Translations under genes and position numbers: made by a program
Origin: Nesterenkonia lacusekhoensis
GTDB lineage: Bacteria; Actinomycetota; Actinomycetes; Actinomycetales; Micrococcaceae
Direction of reading: 5' to 3'
DNA: 64,000 nt
Assembly (NCBI RefSeq): GCF_017876395.1
Contig: NZ_JAGINX010000001.1
Location: 1,612,001-1,676,000 of the forward strand
Shown here: piece after piece, positions 1-9,118 of the stretch
How positions within the stretch are numbered: position 1 is the stretch's first letter
Layout of the letters: each line of letters begins with the position of its first letter
Notes under the pieces: model-generated
The model's input: only the letters and a program-made list of their open reading frames with translations
Database searches by the model: none
Told to the model about the DNA's origin: nothing

Positions 1-208
1 TGCCCGCTGTGGTCCACCCATGATACGGCTCGGCGGGGACATCGTCCTATGGCAGAGCGCCTCACGGGCGGTGAGCGGGGCTTATGCGCTGAGCGGATCG
101 CTCAGATGTGGATAGAGGTTCAGGCTCGACCGCGCATCAGGCAGGAGCAGAAGGTGGCCCGGAGACCGGGCACTCAGATGAAGTAGATCCACATAGGGTC
201 AATCATAC

Positions 209-220
209 TACGATCAACAG
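209..220 (+). promoter_or_regulatory. Possible leaderless -10 element
   Basis: TACGAT (209-214) fits the actinobacterial TANNNT -10 pattern and lies 6 nt before the GTG start at 221, which would place transcription initiation at or next to the start codon. No convincing -35 is visible. Bases 1-208 hold no gene that I can support. Confidence 0.35.
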
Positions 221-850
221 GTGAGCTCCTCGCATTATTTCTCAGCCTCCCCGGACACGCCCTTTGAGCGCCGAGGCCTCCAGGTCGAACTGGCCGACAG
301 GTCGGTGACCGTCAGCACCGCCGGCGGGATCTTCTCCCCCGAAGGCGTGGACAAGGGCACCGCCGTGCTGCTCAAGCATGTCCCCGACCCGGCGCCCTCG
401 GGCCATCTGTTGGACATCGGCTGCGGCTGGGGCCCGATCGCGCTGACCATGGCCATGAGGTCCCCGGGGGCCACCGTCTGGGCTGTGGATGTCAATGAGC
501 GCTCACGCACCCTCTGCGCGGAGAATGCCGCAGCCCTGGGCCTGGAGAACGTTCGGGTCATGTCCCCCGATGAGGTGCCCTCGGCGGTCCGCTTCGACAC
601 CATCTGGTCCAACCCACCCATCCGAGTGGGCAAGAAGGTGCTCCACGAGCTGCTGGAGCTCTGGCTGCCGCGGCTGGCCGATGACGCCGAGGCGTGGCTG
701 GTGGTCCAGAAGAACCTGGGAGCGGACTCGCTGCTGACCTGGATGCGCTCCATGCTGGCCGCAGTGGGCGAGGACTTCACCGCCGACCGTCCTGAGACGG
801 ACAAGGGCTTCCGACTGCTCAGAGTCAGCCGCAGCGCCGAGCAGCGCTGA
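221..850 (+). CDS. Class I SAM-dependent methyltransferase (RsmC-like small domain)
   Basis: A 209-residue protein starting at GTG. The SAM-binding motif I is DIGCGWGPIAL (about residues 66-76), and the catalytic NPPI motif follows at SNPPIRVGK (about residue 130), as in RsmC/RlmG-type N2-guanine methyltransferases of rRNA. Only the C-terminal catalytic half of RsmC is present, so the exact substrate is unknown. The family is commonly annotated as 'methyltransferase' next to dapF in Micrococcaceae. Its stop codon directly abuts the stop codon of the convergent dapF gene. The start is supported by a TANNNT element 6 nt upstream, suggesting a leaderless mRNA. Confidence 0.85.
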   Translation: MSSSHYFSASPDTPFERRGLQVELADRSVTVSTAGGIFSPEGVDKGTAVLLKHVPDPAPSGHLLDIGCGWGPIALTMAMRSPGATVWAVDVNERSRTLCAENAAALGLENVRVMSPDEVPSAVRFDTIWSNPPIRVGKKVLHELLELWLPRLADDAEAWLVVQKNLGADSLLTWMRSMLAAVGEDFTADRPETDKGFRLLRVSRSAEQR

Positions 851-1870
851 TCAGCGCAGGGTCCCGCTCATCACCAGTTCGGCCGGCCCGGAGAGCTCCA
901 CGTCCTCCGCGCCGTCCTGCCGCGGGATGAAGCGCACGATCACCTCACCGCCGGGCACTCGGACAGACCAGGTGTCGACGCCGTCCTGTGCGGCCCAGAC
1001 CCGCACGGCGGCGGCCGCCGCGCAGGCGCCGGTGCCGCAGGACATCGTCTCCCCCACGCCACGCTCGTGGACGCGCATGCGCACATGCCCGACGCCGTCC
1101 TCGACCAGCGGCTCCCCGGGCACTACGAACTCCACGTTGGTCCCGTGCGGGGGCACCGGGTCTACAGTCGGCCTCTGGGTCAGGTCCAGGGCCTCAAGCA
1201 TCTCGGGGTCGGGCAGGGCCACCACCGTGTGGGGATTGCCCATGGAGATGCTCAGCGCCGGTCGAGGATCCTCCAGGTCATGAGCCATGACCAACGCATC
1301 CGAGGCGTTGGACTGAGCGAGCTCCGGATCGATGAAGGACCAGATCCCCATGCCGATGGCGTAGCCCTCTGGGACCTTCCGAATGGTGCGCAGCCCGGCC
1401 CGGGTGAGGATGGTCAGCTCCTGCCCTTCGACGAGCGTGATGAGCTCCTCGGCCAGCAGGAAGTGAGCGAAGGCCCGCACCCCATTGCCGCACATCTCCG
1501 CGATGGAGCCGTCTGCGTTGCGGTAGTCCATGAACCACAGCGGCGCCTCGTCTGTGCTGGCGAGCCCCACTGTGGAGAGCGCCTCCTCAGCGGAGGCGTC
1601 GTCGCTGCGGTGCGCCGCTACGGCACGGATCAGCCCGTCACCTCCGATGCCCAGGTGGCGATCGCACAGGGCAGCGACCTGATCGGCGTCGACATCGCGT
1701 TCTCCGGCCGGATCGGCCAGCATGACGAAATCGTTGCCGGTGGCATGAGCCTTGGTCACCGGCGTTCCGGCCAGAGTGTCGAGGGCTGCGAGGTGATGCG
1801 GCAAGGGGCGCTCCGGATTCTTCGGCGGATGGTGGGCAGCAGGTGACAGAACTTCGCGGAGGGAGGCCAT
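851..1870 (-). CDS. dapF: Diaminopimelate epimerase
   Basis: Converts LL-diaminopimelate to meso-diaminopimelate for lysine and peptidoglycan synthesis in the cytoplasm. The two catalytic cysteines lie in the family motifs MCGNGVRAF and SCGTGACAAA, and the N-terminal signature TKAHATGNDFVML is present. The chosen ATG at 1870 (MASLREV) gives 339 residues. This is longer than the usual ~275-290 because of an N-terminal extension of about 45 residues. A longer open frame upstream overlaps miaA and has no family similarity. The start is 25 nt after the miaA stop, so it is probably the last gene of a miaB-miaA-dapF operon. Confidence 0.95.
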   Translation of the reverse strand: MASLREVLSPAAHHPPKNPERPLPHHLAALDTLAGTPVTKAHATGNDFVMLADPAGERDVDADQVAALCDRHLGIGGDGLIRAVAAHRSDDASAEEALSTVGLASTDEAPLWFMDYRNADGSIAEMCGNGVRAFAHFLLAEELITLVEGQELTILTRAGLRTIRKVPEGYAIGMGIWSFIDPELAQSNASDALVMAHDLEDPRPALSISMGNPHTVVALPDPEMLEALDLTQRPTVDPVPPHGTNVEFVVPGEPLVEDGVGHVRMRVHERGVGETMSCGTGACAAAAAVRVWAAQDGVDTWSVRVPGGEVIVRFIPRQDGAEDVELSGPAELVMSGTLR

Positions 1871-1895
1871 GGCTTCTCCTCCATAGACAACAACT

Positions 1896-2810
1896 CTAGG
1901 CGGCGATCGCTTCCAGGGCCTCCTCGACCCCGCTGATCCAACGCAGCCGGTGGTCGGCGCGGAACCAGGTCTCCTGGCGGCGTGCGAACTTGCGGGTGGC
2001 GACGATGGTGGATTCCAGGGCCTCGGCCTCTGTGAGCTCTCCGTCGAGCACCTGCAGGTGCTGCTGATAACCGATGGCGCGCGAGGCGGTCCGTCCCTGC
2101 CGCAGGCCCTGCTGGTCGAGCCGCCGGACCTCGGCGAGCAGACCCTGTTCGGCCATGAGGTCCACCCGCTGCGCGATGCGCTCATGGAGCTGTTCGCGCG
2201 GCAAAGACAGACCCAGCTGGACGACCTCTCCCAGTGCGGGCTCATAGATCCGCTGGGGCATATAGGAGCTGAACGTCCGACCGGTCAGTCGCACGACTTC
2301 CAGAGCACGGACCAGCCGACGGTCGTCCTTGATCAGCGAGGCCGACTCTGGGTCAGCAGCACGCAACTCCTCCCTCAGCGCGGAGGCGCCCTGATCCTGC
2401 AGCTGCCGGGTCAGCTCAGCACGCAGCCGGGGGTCGGTGGGTGGGAACTCGATGACGTCGGTGGCGGCCCGGATGTAGAGACCGGAGCCGCCGACCATCA
2501 CTGGAGTGTTGCCGCGGGCACGGATCGCTCCGATCTCCTCGCGCGCCTGCTGCTGGAAGGCGGCCACGGAAGCCTCTTCAGTGATGTCCAAGACATCGAG
2601 CAGGTGATGCGGGACGCCCTGCGTCTCCTCCGCGGTGATCTTGGCGGTGCCGATGTCCATACCACGGTAGAGCTGCATGGAATCGGCGTTGATGATCTCC
2701 CCCGGCCGGCCCTGTTCGGCCAGCCGCTGAGCCAGCGCGACGCCGAGCGCGGACTTCCCGGAGGCAGTGGCACCGGCGACGACCACCAGCGGTGTCTGGT
2801 CTGTGGCCAC
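1896..2810 (-). CDS. miaA: tRNA dimethylallyltransferase
   Basis: Transfers a dimethylallyl group to N6 of A37 in tRNAs reading UNN codons; MiaB then adds the methylthio group. The P-loop [11 protein letters not shown] lies at the N-terminus, followed by [17 protein letters not shown] and the [11 protein letters not shown] region typical of MiaA. I chose GTG at 2810 ([14 protein letters not shown]): it gives 304 residues, the normal family length, and begins 2 nt after the miaB stop. The open frame extends farther upstream, but only within the end of miaB. Translational coupling with miaB is likely. Confidence 0.93.
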   Translation of the reverse strand: MATDQTPLVVVAGATASGKSALGVALAQRLAEQGRPGEIINADSMQLYRGMDIGTAKITAEETQGVPHHLLDVLDITEEASVAAFQQQAREEIGAIRARGNTPVMVGGSGLYIRAATDVIEFPPTDPRLRAELTRQLQDQGASALREELRAADPESASLIKDDRRLVRALEVVRLTGRTFSSYMPQRIYEPALGEVVQLGLSLPREQLHERIAQRVDLMAEQGLLAEVRRLDQQGLRQGRTASRAIGYQQHLQVLDGELTEAEALESTIVATRKFARRQETWFRADHRLRWISGVEEALEAIAA

Positions 2811-2812
2811 GG

Positions 2813-4369
2813 TCAGCCCACACGCAGACTGGGCATGCCCAAAGACACCGAACCCGGCTGCGCTCCGGTGACCTGGGTGGTGCCCACACCGCAGGAGTCG
2901 GCCTGCCAGCGGTCCCAAGCATCGCCGGCCCGTGAGGCGCGCAGACTGTACTGCTCGGCCGAGCGGGGGTCAGCCAACAGGTGGTAGCTGCCGGCGTCGG
3001 TGATCGGAATGGTCACGAAGTCGCCGGGGCGCGGGACGGCGGCTCCCTCCGGCACGGAGAAGTGGACCAGGCGGTTGTCCTGCGCCCTCCCGGTCAGCCG
3101 CCCGGTCTCGGAGCCTTTGGCTCCGGAGTCGGCCGTGACCAGCAGCTCCTGCTGGGTTCCGATCTGCTTCCGGTTCTCTTCCGCGGTGATTCTGTTCTGC
3201 AGGGCGATCAGCCGGTCGAAGCGCTGCTGCACGACCTCCTTGGGCACCTGGTCCTCCATCGTGGCGGCGGGAGTGCCCGGCCGCGGCGAGTACTGGAAGG
3301 TGAAGGCAGAGGCGAACCGGGAGGCCTCCACCACCCGCATCGTGTCTTCGAAGTCCTCGTCGGTCTCTCCGGGGAAGCCCACGATGATGTCTGTGGTGAC
3401 AGCGGCATGCGGGATGCGCTCGCGCACTTTGTCGAGGATGCTGAGGAACTTCTTGCCCCGGTAGGACCGGCGCATGTCCTTGAGCACTTTGTCGGATCCC
3501 GACTGCAGCGGCATGTGCAGCTGGGGCATCACGTTGGGCGTCTCGGCCATGGCCTCGATGACATCGTCGGTGAAGGACGCAGGGTGCGGACTGGTGAAGC
3601 GCACGCGCTCCAAGCCTTCGATCTCCCCGCAGGCCCGCAGCAGCTTGGCGAAGGCTCCCCTGTCTCGGAACTCGACGCCGTAGGTGTTGACGTTCTGGCC
3701 CAGCAGCGTGACCTCCACTGCTCCGTCGTCCACCAGAGCCTGGACCTCGGCCAGGATCTCGCCGGGCCGCCGGTCCCGCTCTTTGCCGCGAAGCGACGGA
3801 ACGATGCAGAAGGTGCAGGTGTTGTTGCAGCCCACCGAGATGGACACCCATCCGGAGTGCACAGATTCCCGCTTGGTGGGCAGAGTCGAGGGGAAGGTCT
3901 CCAGGGACTCCAGGATCTCGATGGAGGCTTCCTGATTATGGCGGGACCGCTCCAGCAGCGTGGGCAGGGAGCCGATGTTGTGCGTCCCGAACACCACGTC
4001 CACCCAGGGCGCCTTCTCCTGGACCGAATCCTGGTCCTTCTGCGCCAGGCAGCCGCCCACGGCGATCTGCATGCCGTCGCGAGCCTCTTTGGTCTTGCGC
4101 AGCTGGCCCAGGTGGCCGTAGAGCTTATTGTCCGCGTTCTCACGGACTGCGCAGGTGTTGAAGACGACCAGATCCGGGGTGCTGTCCGGTTCGGCACGGG
4201 TGTAGCCCGCATCTTCGAGAAGTCCGGAGATCCGCTCGGAATCGTGGACGTTCATCTGGCAGCCGAAGGTGCGCACCTCGTAGGTGCGCCCGAGGGCCCC
4301 GGCGTCAGGGGCCTCAGCGTCAGAGGCTTCAGTGTTCGCGGTGTCTGTCACGGCGGTCGCTGTCATCAC
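2813..4369 (-). CDS. miaB: tRNA-2-methylthio-N6-dimethylallyladenosine synthase (radical SAM methylthiotransferase)
   Basis: A 518-residue radical SAM enzyme that carries out the methylthiolation of i6A37 in tRNA. Domain order: N-terminal UPF0004 domain with its three cysteines ([30 protein letters not shown]), radical SAM domain with the CNNTCTFC cluster-binding motif (CxxxCxxC), and a C-terminal TRAM domain. A variable acidic tail (about residues 8-25) precedes the conserved start and a poorly conserved extension follows TRAM. It sits directly before miaA, the gene whose product it modifies further. Confidence 0.95.
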   Translation of the reverse strand: MMTATAVTDTANTEASDAEAPDAGALGRTYEVRTFGCQMNVHDSERISGLLEDAGYTRAEPDSTPDLVVFNTCAVRENADNKLYGHLGQLRKTKEARDGMQIAVGGCLAQKDQDSVQEKAPWVDVVFGTHNIGSLPTLLERSRHNQEASIEILESLETFPSTLPTKRESVHSGWVSISVGCNNTCTFCIVPSLRGKERDRRPGEILAEVQALVDDGAVEVTLLGQNVNTYGVEFRDRGAFAKLLRACGEIEGLERVRFTSPHPASFTDDVIEAMAETPNVMPQLHMPLQSGSDKVLKDMRRSYRGKKFLSILDKVRERIPHAAVTTDIIVGFPGETDEDFEDTMRVVEASRFASAFTFQYSPRPGTPAATMEDQVPKEVVQQRFDRLIALQNRITAEENRKQIGTQQELLVTADSGAKGSETGRLTGRAQDNRLVHFSVPEGAAVPRPGDFVTIPITDAGSYHLLADPRSAEQYSLRASRAGDAWDRWQADSCGVGTTQVTGAQPGSVSLGMPSLRVG

Positions 4370-4378
4370 TGCCCAATT

Positions 4379-5125
4379 CTACTGAAGGTCGGCTCGCTGA
4401 TGGGCGGCCTGGTCGTCCAGAGCCTCCCGCACGATCTGGAAGGCCGCACCGGGCGAGTGGCCCCTCCGAGCCAGCATGAAGACTAGGCGGCGGGTGTGCT
4501 TCTCCCGCTCCTTGCGCTCCTCCGGCCCGTTGCCGACGGGGATGGTGGTGCCGCGCAGCTTCTTGGCCACCAGCTCCCGGGCCGCGGCGTCCTCATCCTC
4601 AGCGCCGATCTGCTCCAGAGCCTCCTCGGCCAAGGCCTCCTCGATGCCCTTCTCCTTGAGCTCCCGGCGCAGAGCGGCCCGGCCCAGGTTCTTCATCTCA
4701 TGGCGGGTGCGCACCCAGGTACGGGCGAAGTCTGCGTCATCGAGGAGGTGGACCTCCTCCATACGGCCCAGGACCGCAGTGATGACCGACTCCTCAAAGT
4801 CGCGCTCACGCAGCGATTCCGCCAACTGGTGCCGGCTCTTGGCCGAGCCGGTGAGCTTACGCAGGACGACCGCGCGAGCCTTCTCATAGTCGCTGCGGCT
4901 GTCGTCGCTCTCGGAGCGGGAGTTCTGGGAGCCAGAGCTCTCAGAGCCTGCGCTGTCAGCACCGGAACTGCCAGAACCGGAGCCGGATCCGCCGCTGCTG
5001 GGGCTCTCGCCTGTGGGGCTCTCTCCGGTCTGGCCGTCCTGGAAGAGCCCGCCCTCAGCAGCCCCCTCCTGGATCTGGGCGACCGCCCGGCGGAGGGCTT
5101 CAAGCGTCTCCTGCTGCTCAGACAT
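4379..5125 (-). CDS. recX: Regulatory protein RecX
   Basis: RecX binds RecA filaments and limits recombinase activity. The C-terminal two thirds show the three-helix repeats of the family (AKSRHQLAESLRERDF, DDADFARTWVRTRHEMKNLG, RRELKEKGIEEALAEEALEQ). The N-terminal ~80 residues are unusual: after a short helix comes a Gly/Ser/Glu-rich low-complexity stretch (about residues 38-78) absent from most RecX proteins. The gene follows recA by 26 nt on the same strand and is probably co-transcribed with it under LexA control. Confidence 0.92.
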   Translation of the reverse strand: MSEQQETLEALRRAVAQIQEGAAEGGLFQDGQTGESPTGESPSSGGSGSGSGSSGADSAGSESSGSQNSRSESDDSRSDYEKARAVVLRKLTGSAKSRHQLAESLRERDFEESVITAVLGRMEEVHLLDDADFARTWVRTRHEMKNLGRAALRRELKEKGIEEALAEEALEQIGAEDEDAAARELVAKKLRGTTIPVGNGPEERKEREKHTRRLVFMLARRGHSPGAAFQIVREALDDQAAHQRADLQ

Positions 5126-5151
5126 CGCGCACCCCGTTCGATGGAGACTGC

Positions 5152-6207
<1,056 letters not shown>

Positions 6208-6377
6208 GACTACACCTCGTTCATTCGATGTTCTTCGCTGACGATTGCCTACGCCGTCGAGACTACGCATCCCCACTGACACGAACGCGTGACACGGACC
6301 GTGCTGTGGACTCCTGCGCGCGCCGCAGCAGCACTGAGACCCTCTGTGGCGGAATCTCCCCTGAGCCTACCGCGTCC

Positions 6378-6393
6378 TCGAACATAGGTTCGA
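6378..6393 (-). promoter_or_regulatory. LexA (SOS) box upstream of recA
   Basis: TCGAACATAGGTTCGA is a perfect match to the established actinobacterial SOS box TCGAAC-N4-GTTCGA. It lies between the DUF3046 gene and recA, about 170 nt before the recA start, and should mediate LexA repression of recA-recX. Confidence 0.9.
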
Positions 6394-6414
6394 ACATGTC
6401 TGCCCGCGTGTCGT

Positions 6415-6633
6415 TCACCGCTTGGGCGGGATGTCCCGGCCAAGCCGCCGTTCGGCGGGGACCTCCTGCTGATCGCAGACGGCCTCCCACACGTCACGGG
6501 GTGAGGCGCCTGAGCTCAGCGCCTCACCGGCAGTCTTCTGGTACTGGCTCAGCACCAGGGAGTCGGCCAGCACATGGGCGTAGCCGCTGCCGAACTCCTC
6601 CTCCATCAGCGACCAGAAACGGCTCAGCCTCAT
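6415..6633 (-). CDS. DUF3046 family protein
   Basis: A 72-residue protein of the actinobacterial DUF3046 family, recognised from MRLSRFWSLMEEEFG, the central DSLVLSQYQKTAGEAL and the end DVWEAVCDQQEVPAERR, and from its position just upstream of recA, where the family is typically found. The function is unknown. The start overlaps the end of the upstream MarR-type gene by 4 nt (ATGA), so the two are probably translationally coupled. Confidence 0.9.
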   Translation of the reverse strand: MRLSRFWSLMEEEFGSGYAHVLADSLVLSQYQKTAGEALSSGASPRDVWEAVCDQQEVPAERRLGRDIPPKR

Positions 6634-7124
6634 GGACGCACCTCCTCCTCACCATAGGAAGGACCCTGCTCGGCGTCGAAGTCGGCATAGGTCCGGTTGA
6701 GCTTGGACAGCAGCCCGGAGAGAGTCTCGATGTCAGTCTCCTCCCAGGTCTCGAGCATCGCCAGATAACGTTCGGCACGTTCCCGCTGAGCGCTCTGCAG
6801 CCGCTCCAGACCCTCCTGGGTGAGCGAGATCAGCTGGGCGCGCCCGTCCAGCGGGTCGGTGTCCTTGGTGACCAGTCCGCGTTCGGCCAGGGTGGCCAGC
6901 TGACGGGAGAGCGTGGGTTTGCCGATGCCCAGCTGCCGGGCGATCGAGGTCATCCGCTGACGCCCGTCCTGCTGCAGGATGGCCAGCACCGAATAGGAGG
7001 CCGGTTCGATCTGCGGATCCAGGCGCCGGGCGATCTGCAGAGCGTTGAACCGTCGCCTCACGAAGAGCCGGTTGAACTCACGCTCCAGCTCACGGACTGT
7101 GCGCCGCCGCCCCTCAGTGGTCAT
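6630..7124 (-). CDS. MarR-family transcriptional regulator
   Basis: A 164-residue winged-helix protein. The DNA-binding region is visible as MTSIARQLGIGKPTLSRQLATLAERGLVTK followed by the wing DPLDGRAQLISLTQEGL, framed by helices used for dimerisation. The ligand and targets are unknown. It ends in a 4-nt overlap with the DUF3046 gene. A strong hairpin just upstream (7175-7204) separates it from clgR, so it probably has its own promoter. Confidence 0.88.
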   Translation of the reverse strand: MTTEGRRRTVRELEREFNRLFVRRRFNALQIARRLDPQIEPASYSVLAILQQDGRQRMTSIARQLGIGKPTLSRQLATLAERGLVTKDTDPLDGRAQLISLTQEGLERLQSAQRERAERYLAMLETWEETDIETLSGLLSKLNRTYADFDAEQGPSYGEEEVRP

Positions 7125-7174
7125 CCCAACAGTGTAGAGACCTCGGCGCCGCAGAGAGAAAGCGGGCAGAGAAG

Positions 7175-7204
7175 AGGGAGAGGGCCCTGCAGGACCCTCT
7201 CCCT
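7175..7204 (-). terminator. Hairpin terminator after clgR
   Basis: A 10-bp perfect stem AGGGAGAGGG / CCCTCTCCCT (7175-7184 and 7195-7204), extended inside by CCT/AGG. It lies 38 nt after the clgR stop on the minus strand. The downstream tract is pyrimidine-rich (CTTCTCT) rather than a pure U-run. Confidence 0.7.
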
Positions 7205-7242
7205 TTCACGTCTTTCACATCGCCGCTGAGACGCGGCAGGCG

Positions 7243-7701
7243 TCAGCCGCAGCTGCGGGCGAACTGCTCGTTCGCGAACTCCTCCGGAACTGCGTCCGGG
7301 ACCATTCCGCCGTCCACCGGCTGGCCGAACTCACGCTGGAACTCGGTGGGCACAGTGTCCGGGACGTGCACGCCTTCGGCCACTGCTACGCGTTCGGCGA
7401 CCTGGCCGAGCATCGCGGAGAGCGGGACATCGAGTGCGGCACAGATGGAGGCCAACAGTTCGGATGAAGCTTCCTTCTGCCCCCGCTCCACCTCTGAGAG
7501 GTATCCCAGAGAGACGCGGGCATCGTGGGAGACATCGCGGAGAGTGCGGCCCTCAGTCTGACGGATGCTGCGCAGCACATCACCGATCTCCTGCCGAAGC
7601 ACGACGGCTTTGGCCTCTTTGGTATCGGCGGTGACTGCGCCTTCGGCGTCCATATCCTTCCACCGGGTGACGCCGTTGACGGTGACTGGCTGTCGCACCA
7701 T
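7243..7701 (-). CDS. clgR: XRE-family regulator, ClgR-like
   Basis: A 152-residue helix-turn-helix protein. The core [44 protein letters not shown] is nearly the ClgR signature of Streptomyces, Corynebacterium and Mycobacterium. There ClgR activates clpP/clpC and other proteostasis genes and is itself degraded by Clp. The location next to cinA and pgsA matches the mycobacterial arrangement. The ATG at 7701 has GGAG upstream. The C-terminus ends in Cys-Gly rather than the Ala-Ala degron of some ClgR proteins, so Clp control of this one is uncertain. Confidence 0.88.
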   Translation of the reverse strand: MVRQPVTVNGVTRWKDMDAEGAVTADTKEAKAVVLRQEIGDVLRSIRQTEGRTLRDVSHDARVSLGYLSEVERGQKEASSELLASICAALDVPLSAMLGQVAERVAVAEGVHVPDTVPTEFQREFGQPVDGGMVPDAVPEEFANEQFARSCG

Positions 7702-7775
7702 GGACTTTCTCCTTCGGACTCGTAGCCCTCGTTACACCCAGGATCAACGGGATCTCCCCCGGGTTTGTTCCCACT

Positions 7776-8462
7776 CTAACGCGGTTCGCCGATGCCGGAA
7801 GGCTCTGTGTGCAGGAAATCGTCGATAAGTTTCAGCGCGCCCTCCACCGAAGCCTCTCGGATCCCTGCACGATCGCCGTCGAGATTCAGCAGCAGAGAGC
7901 CCGCCGACCAGGAAGCACCCTCTCCATCGGAGGCATACTCGAGGTCCTCGACGCAGTCGTCGGGAAGCCTCAGCCCCAACCGCTGGACAGCCTCGTCGCT
8001 GCAGGCCAGCCCCAGGTAGACGGTTCCGACGTCCTTGCCCTCGTGGGGCTCCGGGCCGGCGACCCCAGTGGTGGCGATGCCGATATCGGCACCGGTGGCC
8101 GCCGCAGCTCCGCGCGCCATCGCTGCGGCCACCGCAGGATCCACGGCGCCGCGGGACTCCAGGAGCTCGGCATCCACAGCGAGCAGGTGATGCTTCACCT
8201 CATTGCAGTAGGCGACGACGCCGCCCAGCAGCACCGCCGAGGCGCCCGGCACATCGGCCAACCGTGCCGCCAGGGAGCCGGCGGTCAGGGATTCTGCGGT
8301 GGCGAGGGTCAGCCCGCGATGGGCGCCCCGCTGGATGATCTCCACCGGATCGGAGGTCTCCTCCGCTTCGGCGGCCACAGACTGGGCGCCGCCGTCGACC
8401 TCGGCGCCGCGCTGATCCAGCCAGTTGCGCTCCTCGTGTGCATCACTGTGCCGACGTCGCAT
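7776..8462 (-). CDS. cinA: CinA C-terminal domain protein (nicotinamide-nucleotide amidohydrolase type)
   Basis: A 228-residue protein containing only the CinA C-terminal (PncC) domain, which deamidates nicotinamide mononucleotide to nicotinate mononucleotide in NAD salvage. Signatures are LATAESLTAGSLAARLADVPG, GGVVAYCNEVKHHLLAV and GIATTGVAGPEPHEGKDVGT. The N-terminal ~40 residues are poorly conserved and charged. The start overlaps the pgsA stop (TGATG), indicating coupling. Whether it acts in competence, as the CinA name suggests, cannot be judged. Confidence 0.9.
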   Translation of the reverse strand: MRRRHSDAHEERNWLDQRGAEVDGGAQSVAAEAEETSDPVEIIQRGAHRGLTLATAESLTAGSLAARLADVPGASAVLLGGVVAYCNEVKHHLLAVDAELLESRGAVDPAVAAAMARGAAAATGADIGIATTGVAGPEPHEGKDVGTVYLGLACSDEAVQRLGLRLPDDCVEDLEYASDGEGASWSAGSLLLNLDGDRAGIREASVEGALKLIDDFLHTEPSGIGEPR

Positions 8463-9091
8463 CAGGCGGCTCCCGTCTCTTTGGACTCACGGCGCAGCCG
8501 CAGGGCCGAGATCAGGTAGTCCACACCGGTGACCACGGTGACCACCAGGGCGGCGATCATGATCCAGAACGCCACATCGGCCAACCAGCCGGCGATGACC
8601 ACCAGCGGCAGCAGCATCAGCTGCAGGCCCGCGGTCTGCAGGACAGTCTTGAGCTTGCCGCCTCGGGAGGCGGGCATGACCTGGGTCCGCAGCATGACCA
8701 TGCGCAGCAGCGTGATGCCGAGCTCGCGGACCAGGATGACCACGGTCACCCACCACGGCAGCTCGCTGAGCAGCGAGAGCATGATGAGGCCGGAGCCGAT
8801 CAGCAGCTTATCGGCGATGGGGTCTGCGATCTTGCCGAAGTCGGTGATCAGGTTCCGCGAACGGGCCAGGTCGCCGTCGATCTTATCGGTGATCATCGCG
8901 ACGGCGAACAGCCCGGCCGCGGCCCACCGCCACCCGCCGTTCTGGGCCTCCAACCCGCCGCCGAAGGCCTCGGCCAGCGAGCCTTCGGCATCGAGCAGCA
9001 GGAACCAGACGAAGAGAGGCACCAGGACGATGCGAAGCATCGTCAGGACGTTCGCGATGTTGAACAGCGGTGCGTTATTGGGCTCGGCCAT
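8462..9091 (-). CDS. pgsA: CDP-diacylglycerol-glycerol-3-phosphate 3-phosphatidyltransferase
   Basis: A 209-residue membrane enzyme that makes phosphatidylglycerol phosphate from CDP-diacylglycerol. The CDP-alcohol phosphatidyltransferase motif DG-x2-AR-x8-G-x3-D-x3-D is present as DGDLARSRNLITDFGKIADP followed by IADK. Several hydrophobic helices follow, for example LLMLLPLVVIAGWLADVAF (minus-strand translation in the C-terminal third). It lies between ftsK and cinA as in other actinobacteria. Confidence 0.93.
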   Translation of the reverse strand: MAEPNNAPLFNIANVLTMLRIVLVPLFVWFLLLDAEGSLAEAFGGGLEAQNGGWRWAAAGLFAVAMITDKIDGDLARSRNLITDFGKIADPIADKLLIGSGLIMLSLLSELPWWVTVVILVRELGITLLRMVMLRTQVMPASRGGKLKTVLQTAGLQLMLLPLVVIAGWLADVAFWIMIAALVVTVVTGVDYLISALRLRRESKETGAA

Positions 9092-9118
9092 AGCGAGACT
9101 CTAGCAATTCACCTCGGC

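Noticed and set aside
2981-4486. Long plus-strand open frame opposite miaB
   Set aside because: A shadow of a high-GC gene; no family motifs, and miaB is unambiguous on the other strand.
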